A stretch of 5,147 bases of DNA. Source: Cytophagales bacterium (GTDB lineage: Bacteria > Bacteroidota > Bacteroidia > Cytophagales > Cyclobacteriaceae). The notes under the pieces are model-generated. The model worked only from the letters and a program-made list of their open reading frames with translations, did no database searches and had not been told where the DNA came from. This document shows positions 1 to 5,147 of this stretch, piece by piece (within the stretch, counting starts at the first letter, position 1; each line of letters starts with the position of its first letter). Both the position numbers and the translations under genes were made by a program. The stretch lies in NCBI GenBank assembly GCA_003541895.1, contig DPLR01000153.1, positions 1-5,147 of the forward strand, written 5' to 3'.

Positions 1-1328
1 TTCACGTTCGAGACGATATGCGAAAAAGTTGCAGATCCCAACTCTTTGCCATATTCCCAAATCTGTTTAACTGTTTTATTTGTAGCATTGATTTCAAACT
101 CTACCGCTCTGCTATATTGACCATATCCGCTAAAATTTCTATTGTCACCTCCATTGTCGAAGAGCATAACGTGTCCGTTAGGCAAAAGAATAGGTGCGTG
201 TTGATACCAGTTCCACTCAAAATCAGAGGCGTTTACTGAGCCATCTAGCACATCTGGATTGGTAATTGAAGTTCCGTTGTGGTCAAGAGGTTGTAGCAAA
301 AGTTGTGTGAGATCAACATTGTTTCCTGAAGTGCCCCAACCTCTATGGCAACCCATGATCCATACTACATTATTACTGTAATCTAATTTGACCAGGCCTT
401 GCGTTCTACCAGAAATAATAATGGTATTGTCTGATGGATCGGGTATAACGGCATTAACGTGTATCCAGTCGGTACCATCGGTAGTTAAAGTTTGCCTTCC
501 ATACTGTAGCGATTGTTTCAGATCCCATGTGGTAATAATTTGTTTTGAGGTGCGGTCGATCTCAAGAATGAAATCTTCAACCGTGCTGCTTCCTAATTTA
601 CTTGCCGTAACCAGAAAATTGCCGTTGGGTTTCTCTTGCACGTTATGATGAAAGTTGTAGCCCGTGAGCGGCCAAGTATTTACCACGTAACCCCACATAT
701 CCACTTCATATATCGTTGCGGTATTCGTATCTCCAAAATAGAGATTGCCATTCTGAAGCCGATCAAAGCCATCGTCATAGAACAGATTTTTCAGAGTAGC
801 ATGGCTGCTAAAGTCAAGGTACCAACGAACATCTCCAAAATTGTCGAAAGCAAAAGGGGATTGAGGAACTGGCTGAGATTTATATCCGAAGTAACTCACA
901 AAAGTCATCCCTGTACTAGCTTGGCCAGTTACATTCGTGATGATGGAAATAGCTGGGAATAATCCATCTGGAAGTGGATTGGTTTTTATCGTATAGTTTT
1001 TCTGGAGTAAATCAGAACCAGAAGCATCTTTAAGTATTACCTCAACCGTATTATTAAAGTCGGGGTACAGACCAAGAATAGGAATTTGTTGGGTTGTACT
1101 CACTACATCAAAATCCTTTGTAACATTGGTTGCCGATCCGTTTTTACCGAGCACCACTACCGATACTTTTACAGGTATAGATGTAGTTAGTTGGATGTTT
1201 GCCGAGAGGGGTGAATATCCACTGGGATTAAGAGTTATTACATTGCTCGTAATTTCTACTTGAGGTGTTTCTTTTTTGCTGCAGCCAATGAAGAGTAAAA
1301 CGAATAGATAAATAAGGTGTGTGCGCAT
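1..1328 (-). CDS. Arylsulfate sulfotransferase (ASST family) lipoprotein, 3' end missing
   Basis: I translated the minus strand from the ATG at 1328-1326: 442 codons are open to the window edge, so the C-terminus is missing. The family are six-bladed beta-propeller enzymes that move sulfate from one phenolic ester to another phenol without PAPS. Residues 1-16 form a lipoprotein signal (hydrophobic core, then LFIGC with Cys16, then SKK). Residues about 20-110 resemble the N-terminal Ig-like ASST domain, including IPILGLYPDFNN. Candidate active-site residues are H227/H228 (FHHN), H290 and N292 (WIHVN), R308 (SGR) and H377 (YQHAP). The H290-to-R308 distance is 18, the same as H356 to R374 in the E. 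coli enzyme as I recall it; H377 would be the sulfate-carrying histidine. NGHVMLFDNGG (384-394) is a typical propeller stretch. Only C327 remains apart from the lipid Cys, so the disulfide of the enterobacterial enzyme seems absent. The Ig-like domain plus four correctly ordered motifs make the family assignment strong; the substrate is unknown. Confidence 0.9.
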   Translation of the reverse strand, partial: MRTHLIYLFVLLFIGCSKKETPQVEITSNVITLNPSGYSPLSANIQLTTSIPVKVSVVVLGKNGSATNVTKDFDVVSTTQQIPILGLYPDFNNTVEVILKDASGSDLLQKNYTIKTNPLPDGLFPAISIITNVTGQASTGMTFVSYFGYKSQPVPQSPFAFDNFGDVRWYLDFSSHATLKNLFYDDGFDRLQNGNLYFGDTNTATIYEVDMWGYVVNTWPLTGYNFHHNVQEKPNGNFLVTASKLGSSTVEDFILEIDRTSKQIITTWDLKQSLQYGRQTLTTDGTDWIHVNAVIPDPSDNTIIISGRTQGLVKLDYSNNVVWIMGCHRGWGTSGNNVDLTQLLLQPLDHNGTSITNPDVLDGSVNASDFEWNWYQHAPILLPNGHVMLFDNGGDNRNFSGYGQYSRAVEFEINATNKTVKQIWEYGKELGSATFSHIVSNV

Positions 1329-1374
1329 TTAGTTTAAGGTTTGGAAGTAAATGTAAATTGAGCTAGAAGGTTAA

Positions 1375-1590
1375 GATGTATTTGAGCTATTAATTAATTT
1401 CGTTAAGATACTTCGTCTTGATAAAATTTACGATACCGCCAAAGTAATATTAGTAAGCCGACCAAAACATGTCGAAAGTCTAAAAAACGAATTTTTTGTC
1501 GGTAACGATTCTAACAGAAGAAGTGATTACCGTTTTTTCAAGCTTAACTCCTCGCTGGTTTCTGGCATGCTTCTGGTGTATGTGAGGTGA
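1375..1590 (+). other. Start-less open frame, possible gene remnant
   Basis: Between the stop at 1372-1374 and the stop at 1588-1590, 71 sense codons are open, with a protein-like composition (for example LRLDKIYDTAKVILVSR, then FFVGNDSNRRSDYRFFKLN). There is no ATG, GTG or TTG start before the ATG at 1567, so it cannot be an ordinary gene. It could be the decayed 3' part of a lost gene or simply chance in AT-rich DNA. I do not recognise a family. Confidence that it ever coded is low. Confidence 0.15.
1458..1538 (+). repeat. Two overlapping inverted repeats, second followed by T6
   Basis: Repeat A pairs CCGACCAAAA (1458-1467) with TTTTTGTCGG (1493-1502), 9 of 10 positions, around a 25-base loop that itself contains AAAAAA-CGAA-TTTTTT. 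Repeat B pairs CGGTAA (1500-1505) with TTACCG (1527-1532), with a nested TTCT-aac-AGAA (1509-1519), and is followed at once by six T (1533-1538). The arms share the bases CGG at 1500-1502, so A and B exclude each other. B has a terminator-like form on the plus strand but a long loop, so its strength is doubtful. No gene is seen on the plus strand ahead of it. Confidence 0.4.
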
Positions 1591-1717
1591 TAAATAATGG
1601 AGGAGTAATTATTTCTAAGGGCGCATGCAAGTAACATCTTGAAAAGTTCCGAAAACAGAAACTCTATGAAGAAGCTAGCTACTAAATTTTGGGAGCAAAA
1701 GAAAAAGTAAATTTGCG

Positions 1718-1966
1718 ATGATAAGCCTTGGGATAGTCATCTTAATTTTTACACCGATTGTTCTGTTTATGGGGCTAAGTTTTTTTCTGTTCACTTACCC
1801 TCGCTTAAAAAAAGAATTGCAAGAAGCCATAGACAAAGACACACGCACCAACCTCGATGAAATAAATTACATTAAATTCAACATCAGGCTTTCTATCATG
1901 CGTATCGTCTATTCAACTGCCTTCCTCATTTTTATTATGTTGTCTATAATTTACAAGGCGTTCTAA
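1718..1966 (+). CDS. Small two-helix membrane protein, unknown function
   Basis: The 82-residue product has a hydrophobic segment at about residues 3-27 and another at about 59-79, joined by a charged, helix-prone stretch (PRLKKELQEAIDKDTRTNLDEINYIKF, split here as residues 28-54). The basic YPRLKK after the first helix suggests that the linker is cytoplasmic and both ends face the periplasm. I do not recognise the family. The ATG has no Shine-Dalgarno sequence. A perfect TAnnTTTG match (TAAATTTG, 1708-1715) lies only 2 bases before the start, too close for a leadered transcript from it. The next gene begins 85 bases on, in the same direction. A short, membrane-only protein could be spurious, but both helices and the charged linker look natural. 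Confidence 0.6.
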   Translation: MISLGIVILIFTPIVLFMGLSFFLFTYPRLKKELQEAIDKDTRTNLDEINYIKFNIRLSIMRIVYSTAFLIFIMLSIIYKAF

Positions 1967-2023
1967 GGGTTGGTGTCATGAATTGAGTGTTCCTTTATAG
2001 TGTCTTCGAATACAATCATTTAA

Positions 2024-2031
2024 TATCTTTG
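2024..2031 (+). promoter_or_regulatory. Candidate Bacteroidota -7 promoter element
   Basis: TATCTTTG matches the TAnnTTTG consensus of the Bacteroidota housekeeping sigma factor exactly. It lies 20 bases before the ATG at 2052, which would give a leader of roughly 12-15 bases. No clear TTTG -33 element is found 19-21 bases upstream, so the call rests on the -7 match and its position alone. Confidence 0.4.
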
Positions 2032-2051
2032 GTAATCAAAATACGAAACAG

Positions 2052-2642
2052 ATGAAACTGATTGAGCGGATTATTTTATTGGTTTTTTTTCTGGCAATCT
2101 TGCTCAAAGCAGGATTGTTTCGAGGCACACGTGCAAGTTTGGAGATAAGCACTTTGCTGCTCTCAATGCTCTACTTCTATTTCGGTTTTGCGTTGTTTAA
2201 TGGCATTGGCTTTAGGGCCATGTTTAAAAAGAGTTCGTATGCAGGCGTGAGTGTTGGTAAAATTAGCGGAGCCATTGCGCTAGGCCTTGCCCTCTCCAGT
2301 GTGCTGATTGGTATCTTGTTCAAACTTATGTTTTGGCCCGGAGCAAATGAAATGATTATGATTGGAGGAACGGGGCTGCTCATTATTCTTTTGGTTGCAA
2401 GTGTGGTAATGGTAATCAAAAAGAAGAGCCTCGATTCATTTTACAAAGGTATCTTCCTTAGAGGCAGCGTTGCCTTAATTTTTGCGTTGGTCTTCTTTTT
2501 TACGTCACAAAAATCGCTGATCAGATTTTTTCATAGAGACAATCCTACTTTCGCAGAGCTAATGATCAAAGCTATGGGAAACCCCCAAGACGAAGAACTT
2601 CAAAGACAACTTGAAGAAGCAGGTGAAATGGAAAACAAATGA
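2052..2642 (+). CDS. Multi-pass membrane protein with acidic tail, unknown function
   Basis: The 196-residue product has hydrophobic segments at about residues 4-22, 31-53, 71-93, 100-122 and 136-152, so most likely five membrane helices. Basic loops RAMFKK (55-60) and IKKKS (122-126) suggest those turns are cytoplasmic. That would put the N-terminus inside and the polar tail outside, although the basic loop between helices 1 and 2 conflicts with this. The tail (about 153-196) is charged and rich in Glu and Gln (DEELQRQLEEAGEMENK). I do not recognise a family or catalytic motif. The ATG start leaves the first helix intact and has a -7 element upstream. The J-domain gene follows 52 bases later on the same strand, so co-transcription is plausible, and a DnaK-linked membrane role is possible by position only. 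Confidence 0.75.
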   Translation: MKLIERIILLVFFLAILLKAGLFRGTRASLEISTLLLSMLYFYFGFALFNGIGFRAMFKKSSYAGVSVGKISGAIALGLALSSVLIGILFKLMFWPGANEMIMIGGTGLLIILLVASVVMVIKKKSLDSFYKGIFLRGSVALIFALVFFFTSQKSLIRFFHRDNPTFAELMIKAMGNPQDEELQRQLEEAGEMENK

Positions 2643-2694
2643 CGGATTGAAGGAAGAGAAAAGAGTCATTTACATAAAATTTTAACTTGCCATT

Positions 2695-3741
2695 ATGACA
2701 CAAGAGACTCTTGACAGTTACTGCCAAATCTTGGGGATATCTGAGAATGCAAGCATTGAAGATATTAAACGTGCTTACAGGCAAAAAGCAAAACTTCTTC
2801 ACCCAGATAAAAATAAAAATTCTGATGCGCACGAACAATTCATTCTATTAAATGAGGCTTATGATTGCCTGCTGAGTATTAAATCAGGAGCACAAACAGT
2901 TACTATTGAATCTGATCCTTATTCTTATGAGGATTGGTTTAGGCAAACCCAAGAAGAGGCAAGGCAGCGGGCGCGGGAGTATGCGCAGATGAGGTATGAA
3001 GAATACAAAAAGACAGATCAATACAAAAAATCGCAGGCTGCAAAGATGGTTGTTGAACATCTATATTTTATTTCTTGCGTAGCACTGATGCTCTCGCCTT
3101 TGTGGGGAATCCTGTTTAATGGTGGCTTAGGTTTCTTTGCTGGAATTCTCATCACTTTTGTTACAGTTCAATATTGGGCAGGTATTTTTAGAGAGAAAAT
3201 TGAACTTGATTTTCCTGCATTCTTTGAATCAATCTTGATTGTAGTTAAGACAAGAACGTTCAGGTTGTTTGTCTTAATACCACTTAATATTTATTTATTC
3301 GTTCGCTTCACGCTAAACACTCAAGTAACCTTATTGACTTTAGGATTGATCTTCCTGTCTCTTCATCTGCTGATTTTTTTGGCAAGCAAAAAATTGGCTA
3401 TTCTGAAACCTGTTTCTTGGTCTATTATTTTTCTTGCGCTAGTACCAACACTCTTCAACCTTTTCTTTCTATTCAATTTTATTTTTTCTTCTAACCCAAC
3501 AATAGAAAAATATTCTTTTGTGCATAAAACGGAGTGGTATGGAAGCAGAAGAAGACACAACTCTGGTAGCTATCAGAAAACCTCTTACATTGACTTGGAG
3601 AATAACAAGTATGAAGAATATCCGTGGTTCAGGATGTTCCTCGATTTCGAAGCCATGCAATACAAAAGCGAGATTACTTACACTTTTGAAGACGGCCTTT
3701 TCGGTTTGCGCGTGTTAAAGGGTTTTGAATTCACTAAATGA
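2695..3741 (+). CDS. Membrane-anchored J-domain protein (DnaK co-chaperone)
   Basis: Residues about 7-65 form a J domain: YCQILGI opening, basic helix II (KRAYRQKAKLL), the HPD loop at 36-38, then helix III (FILLNEAYDCLL). J domains stimulate ATP hydrolysis by DnaK, and HPD is the essential contact. There is no Gly/Phe region or zinc finger, so it is a class C type. Residues about 80-116 are charged and helical (EEARQRAREYAQMRYEEYKK). Five hydrophobic segments follow at about 122-140, 144-164, 188-206, 210-230 and 241-265; basic loops at 166-190 and 231-239 fit a cytoplasmic N-terminus. The last about 83 residues, aromatic and charged (GSRRRHNSGSYQ, then YEEYPWFRMF), would then be periplasmic and match nothing I know. 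The start is chosen because the J domain begins directly after it; no Shine-Dalgarno is present. The J domain is certain, the client unknown. It converges with the minus-strand gene ending at 3774. Confidence 0.95.
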   Translation: MTQETLDSYCQILGISENASIEDIKRAYRQKAKLLHPDKNKNSDAHEQFILLNEAYDCLLSIKSGAQTVTIESDPYSYEDWFRQTQEEARQRAREYAQMRYEEYKKTDQYKKSQAAKMVVEHLYFISCVALMLSPLWGILFNGGLGFFAGILITFVTVQYWAGIFREKIELDFPAFFESILIVVKTRTFRLFVLIPLNIYLFVRFTLNTQVTLLTLGLIFLSLHLLIFLASKKLAILKPVSWSIIFLALVPTLFNLFFLFNFIFSSNPTIEKYSFVHKTEWYGSRRRHNSGSYQKTSYIDLENNKYEEYPWFRMFLDFEAMQYKSEITYTFEDGLFGLRVLKGFEFTK

Positions 3742-3750
3742 AGCATAGGT

Positions 3751-3799
3751 AAAAAAATAAAGCCTCAGTTCAGTCAGAACCTACACCGTAGCGTGAGGC
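3751..3799 (-). terminator. Rho-independent terminator overlapping the stop of the 4193-3774 gene
   Basis: Read on the minus strand, GCCTCA (3799-3794) pairs with TGAGGC (3767-3762), and an inner GTTC-tgact-GAAC (3780-3768) stacks directly on the second arm. The result is about 10 base pairs with a 13-base one-sided bulge. TTTATTTTTTT follows at 3761-3751. The TGA stop lies in the loop, so the upper arm is coding. On the plus strand the same hairpin lacks a T-run, so it should not end the J-domain transcript. Confidence 0.65.
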
Positions 3800-4193
3800 C
3801 GTTTACCGCAGGCGAAACGGAGATTGAAACACGTTGTTGTCGATCTAAATTTTTAACACGATTCGATCCGATGATCCAAAGTGGTATGCCTACACCCAGG
3901 CAAGCATTTCCTGCAATGAACGATAATTCAGCAAGCGCCAGGTTACCGGTGCTCGACTGCTGCGTTACCGTGTTATTGTTGTACGTAGTTGTTTCGGAAG
4001 AATTGAGGCCGACAATGATGCCCACTCCCAAAAGCACACCTCCACCAATTGTTAGAGCTGCGCCTCTACTTCTGAGAGATTTAGCTTTTTCGAGTTTAAA
4101 CATAAATTCTGCCTGATCAGAGTTTACTGGTTGCTGTGCGCTTACTTTCAAAGATAAAGCCAAGAGCAAAAACAAAGGGATGAGTCGTTTCAT
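3774..4193 (-). CDS. Small exported protein with two glycine-rich hydrophobic segments
   Basis: I start at the ATG at 4193-4191, giving 139 residues, because it opens a clean signal peptide: MKRLIPLFLLLALSLKVSA with predicted cleavage before QQ at residue 20. An ATG 36 bases upstream (4229) would add 12 residues ahead of it and is less likely. The mature part has a charged helix (about 24-44), a glycine-rich hydrophobic segment (AALTIGGGVLLGVGIIVGL, 45-63), a Ser/Thr/Asn linker (64-84), a second hydrophobic segment (about 86-109) and a C-terminal strand ending in Phe. This layout resembles uncharacterised small envelope proteins common in Bacteroidota; I know no function. It is divergent from the sigma factor gene and its upstream region shares an element with that gene, which makes sigma-dependent control possible. 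It lies either in the inner membrane by its two helices or at the outer membrane. Confidence 0.75.
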   Translation of the reverse strand: MKRLIPLFLLLALSLKVSAQQPVNSDQAEFMFKLEKAKSLRSRGAALTIGGGVLLGVGIIVGLNSSETTTYNNNTVTQQSSTGNLALAELSFIAGNACLGVGIPLWIIGSNRVKNLDRQQRVSISVSPAVNGLTLRCRF

Positions 4194-4204
4194 ATCATAC
4201 GCAA

Positions 4205-4224
4205 GAAAGTAAAATAAAATTGTC
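4205..4224 (-). promoter_or_regulatory. Candidate promoter of the small exported protein
   Basis: Read on the minus strand, GACAAT (4224-4219) is followed after 7 bases by TACTTTC (4211-4205), ending 11 bases before the ATG. The same two blocks, with a 6-base gap, occur upstream of the divergent sigma gene. The pair is not the classical TAnnTTTG promoter. GACAAT is common elsewhere in the window, so the resemblance may be chance. Confidence 0.3.
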
Positions 4225-4235
4225 TTCAAAAGGTT

Positions 4236-4264
4236 TTAATAACAGACCTCACGATCTGTATTAA
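4236..4264. repeat. Imperfect inverted repeat, possible operator
   Basis: TTAATAACAGA (4236-4246) pairs with TCTGTATTAA (4255-4264) over 10 positions with one bulged A, around the 8-base spacer CCTCACGA. It sits between the two divergent promoter candidates, about 12 bases upstream of the GACAAT block of the minus-strand gene. That position fits a regulator-binding site, but there is no T-run and no known motif. Confidence 0.35.
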
Positions 4265-4321
4265 TGACGCAAAAATTAGATGTTTTGTAGATGGCCAAGC
4301 TTCTCCAGATTAGAGCCGTTT

Positions 4322-4342
4322 GACAATAAAAAATACTCTTTC
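4322..4342 (+). promoter_or_regulatory. Candidate promoter of the sigma / anti-sigma operon
   Basis: GACAAT (4322-4327), preceded by TT to give TTGACA, is followed after 6 bases by TACTCTTTC (4334-4342), 48 bases before the sigma ATG. It mirrors the element in front of the divergent gene. A weaker alternative is TTTG (4346-4349) with TAATAG 20 bases on (4370). Neither is a full match to TAnnTTTG, so this is a low-confidence call. Confidence 0.3.
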
Positions 4343-4390
4343 CCATTTGACTAATTACAATCTTGCTCGTAATAGAGTTAATTTCAGTAC

Positions 4391-4933
4391 ATGAACCCTG
4401 AACCTGAACTAGACCTGATCCGAAAATCGCAGAACGGTAATGCGCAGGCTTTTCGCGTGTTGGTTGAGCAGCATCAAGGGCTGGCCTATTCCATCGCCTT
4501 TCGATTTACGAGAGACGCAGAAGAATCGGAAGACATTGTGCAGGAAGCGTTCATCAAAATCTGGAAGAATATTTTGAAATACAATGAAGAATTTAAATTC
4601 AAAACTTGGCTAGCGCGAATTGTTACCAACCAAAGTTTAGATTATTTAAAATCGGGGCGAAAGAAAACCTATTCGAAGCAAGAGATAAGTGAAGACATTA
4701 GTGTTTCTTATACCGAACAAAAAATGGAAGCAGAGGAATTGAAGACGATTGTTTATCAGTTGGCCGATCAGCTTACAGAAAAACAAAAAGCGGTCTTCAT
4801 TCTTCGCGATCTGGAAATGTTGGAGCCAGAAGAGGTTTGCTCTATTCTTCAAATGCCAGACGGAAACATGAAAAGCAATCTTTACTATGCGCGCTTGAAA
4901 ATAAAAGAAGGACTAAAAAAAATTTATAAATAG
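4391..4933 (+). CDS. ECF-type RNA polymerase sigma factor
   Basis: The 180-residue length is typical of extracytoplasmic-function sigma-70 factors, which carry only regions 2 and 4. Region 2 spans about residues 22-92: the core-binding helix with DAEESEDIVQEAFIKIWKN (42-60), then FKTWLARIVTNQSLDYLKS (70-88), which recognises the -10 region. Region 4 spans about 116-178, opening with LTEKQKAVFILRDLEML (128-144) and a helix-turn-helix (EEVCSILQMPDGNMKSNLYYARLKI, residues 147-171) for the -35 region. The linker at 93-115 is polar, as usual. An ATG with no Shine-Dalgarno starts it; no nearer start would keep region 2 whole. The next gene, an anti-sigma factor, begins 6 bases after the stop, so the two are surely co-transcribed. 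The factor is likely held inactive until an envelope signal releases it, and may activate its own promoter. No TonB/FecR genes are visible, so iron-type signalling is not indicated. Confidence 0.95.
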   Translation: MNPEPELDLIRKSQNGNAQAFRVLVEQHQGLAYSIAFRFTRDAEESEDIVQEAFIKIWKNILKYNEEFKFKTWLARIVTNQSLDYLKSGRKKTYSKQEISEDISVSYTEQKMEAEELKTIVYQLADQLTEKQKAVFILRDLEMLEPEEVCSILQMPDGNMKSNLYYARLKIKEGLKKIYK

Positions 4934-4939
4934 TAACGT

Positions 4940-5147
4940 ATGGAATGCAGCGATTTTGAAAAAGACATTTTTCTGTTCAGCGAAATCTCAGACGAGCAAA
5001 AAGTCGCTCTGAAACTTCACCTAGAGAACTGTGCAAATTGTTCAACGCTTTTCAACGAAGTGGTGAAGATGGATAGGTTGGTGAAAGAAATGGCAATTCA
5101 AGAAATTGTTCCAGCTAATGCAGCGAAGCTGACCAGCCGTATCATGG
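4940..5147 (+). CDS. Zinc-binding anti-sigma factor, N-terminal part only
   Basis: From the ATG at 4940, 69 codons are open to the right edge, so the C-terminus is missing. The fragment is a zinc-associated anti-sigma (ZAS) domain: C3, then H27-x3-C31-x2-C34 (HLENCANC), the standard ligand set, flanked by helices (about 4-28 and 35-55). Such domains clamp the cognate ECF sigma between regions 2 and 4 and block RNA polymerase binding. The usual next part is a membrane helix and a periplasmic sensor domain; whether it exists here cannot be seen. The partner is almost certainly the sigma factor 6 bases upstream. A FecR-type anti-sigma is unlikely, since those lack the HxxxCxxC motif. Because all four ligands are kept, regulation through zinc release by oxidation is possible but not shown. 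Confidence 0.9.
   Translation, partial: MECSDFEKDIFLFSEISDEQKVALKLHLENCANCSTLFNEVVKMDRLVKEMAIQEIVPANAAKLTSRIM

Larger units (their letters stand above)
1329..1717. other. Divergent intergenic region without a convincing gene
   Basis: This 389-base spacer separates the minus-strand arylsulfotransferase from the plus-strand membrane genes. It is AT-rich, with a TTAATTAA palindrome at about 1390-1397, two overlapping inverted repeats (1458-1538, listed separately) and a start-less open frame (1375-1590, listed separately). For the arylsulfotransferase, TACTTTGG read on the minus strand at 1446-1439 is one base off TAnnTTTG, and TACATTTA at 1355-1348 also lacks only the final G; neither has a well-spaced -33 element, so its promoter is undecided. 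I see no tRNA, transposase remnant or tandem repeat. Confidence 0.6.

Noticed and set aside
18..962. Plus-strand open frames at 18-239, 388-648 and 636-962
   Set aside because: They lie antisense to the arylsulfotransferase frame, which runs unbroken with clear family motifs; their translations have no family character.
1375..1440. Resemblance of LRLDKIYDTAKV to the end of STAS-type anti-sigma antagonists
   Set aside because: Only a few residues agree, the following residues do not fit, and there is no start codon.
2649..2657. Purine-rich AAGGAAGAG as a ribosome binding site for the J-domain gene
   Set aside because: It lies nearly 40 bases before the ATG, too far to act as a Shine-Dalgarno sequence.
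2177..2838. Minus-strand open frames at 2177-2419 and 2572-2838
   Set aside because: They are antisense to the 196-residue membrane protein and the J domain, whose frames are well supported.
3363..3718. Open frames at 3363-3560 and 3469-3660 (minus) and 3518-3718 (plus)
   Set aside because: They overlap the J-domain protein gene in other frames and show no recognisable protein.
3793..4116. Plus-strand open frame of 107 codons
   Set aside because: It is antisense to the small exported protein, whose signal peptide and hydrophobic segments are convincing.
4194..4229. Upstream ATG at 4229 as the start of the small exported protein
   Set aside because: It would put 12 extra residues before a complete signal peptide and would overlap the GACAAT/TACT promoter candidate.
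4646..4852. Minus-strand open frame inside the sigma factor gene
   Set aside because: It mirrors the sigma region 2-4 coding sequence, which is unambiguous.

Overview
The window looks like chromosomal DNA of a member of the Bacteroidota, possibly of the Cytophagales type. The clues are moderately AT-rich DNA, starts without Shine-Dalgarno sequences, matches to the Bacteroidota -7 promoter consensus TAnnTTTG, a lipoprotein-type arylsulfotransferase, and a lone ECF sigma / zinc-binding anti-sigma pair. The lineage is an inference from gene style, not from a marker gene.

Layout. (1) Positions 1-1328, minus strand: an arylsulfate sulfotransferase (ASST family) with a lipoprotein signal, running off the left edge. 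(2) 1329-1717: a divergent spacer with two overlapping inverted repeats and a start-less open frame, but no convincing gene. (3) 1718-3741, plus strand: three membrane-protein genes in a row. They are an 82-residue two-helix protein, a 196-residue protein with about five helices, and a 348-residue J-domain protein with about five membrane segments and a probably periplasmic C-terminal domain. (4) 3774-4193, minus strand: a small exported protein with two hydrophobic segments, ending in a terminator-like hairpin that overlaps its own stop codon. (5) 4194-4390: a short divergent control region. (6) 4391-5147, plus strand: an ECF sigma factor followed after 6 bases by the start of a zinc-finger anti-sigma factor, cut by the right edge.

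How the parts may work together. The sigma/anti-sigma pair is the clearest functional unit: the membrane or cytoplasmic anti-sigma would hold the sigma factor inactive until a cell-envelope signal arrives. The small exported protein is transcribed divergently from it, and both upstream regions carry a similar GACAAT-N6/7-TACT element, so it could be a regulon member. The J-domain protein would recruit DnaK to the inner face of the membrane; the two membrane proteins ahead of it are candidate partners, but only by position. The arylsulfotransferase would act outside the inner membrane, moving sulfate between phenolic compounds, with no visible link to the other genes. I see no mobile element, CRISPR array, tRNA or rRNA. 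No clearly new system is evident. The best leads are the membrane J-protein cluster, the divergent sigma-linked gene, and the cysteine-poor lipoprotein arylsulfotransferase.
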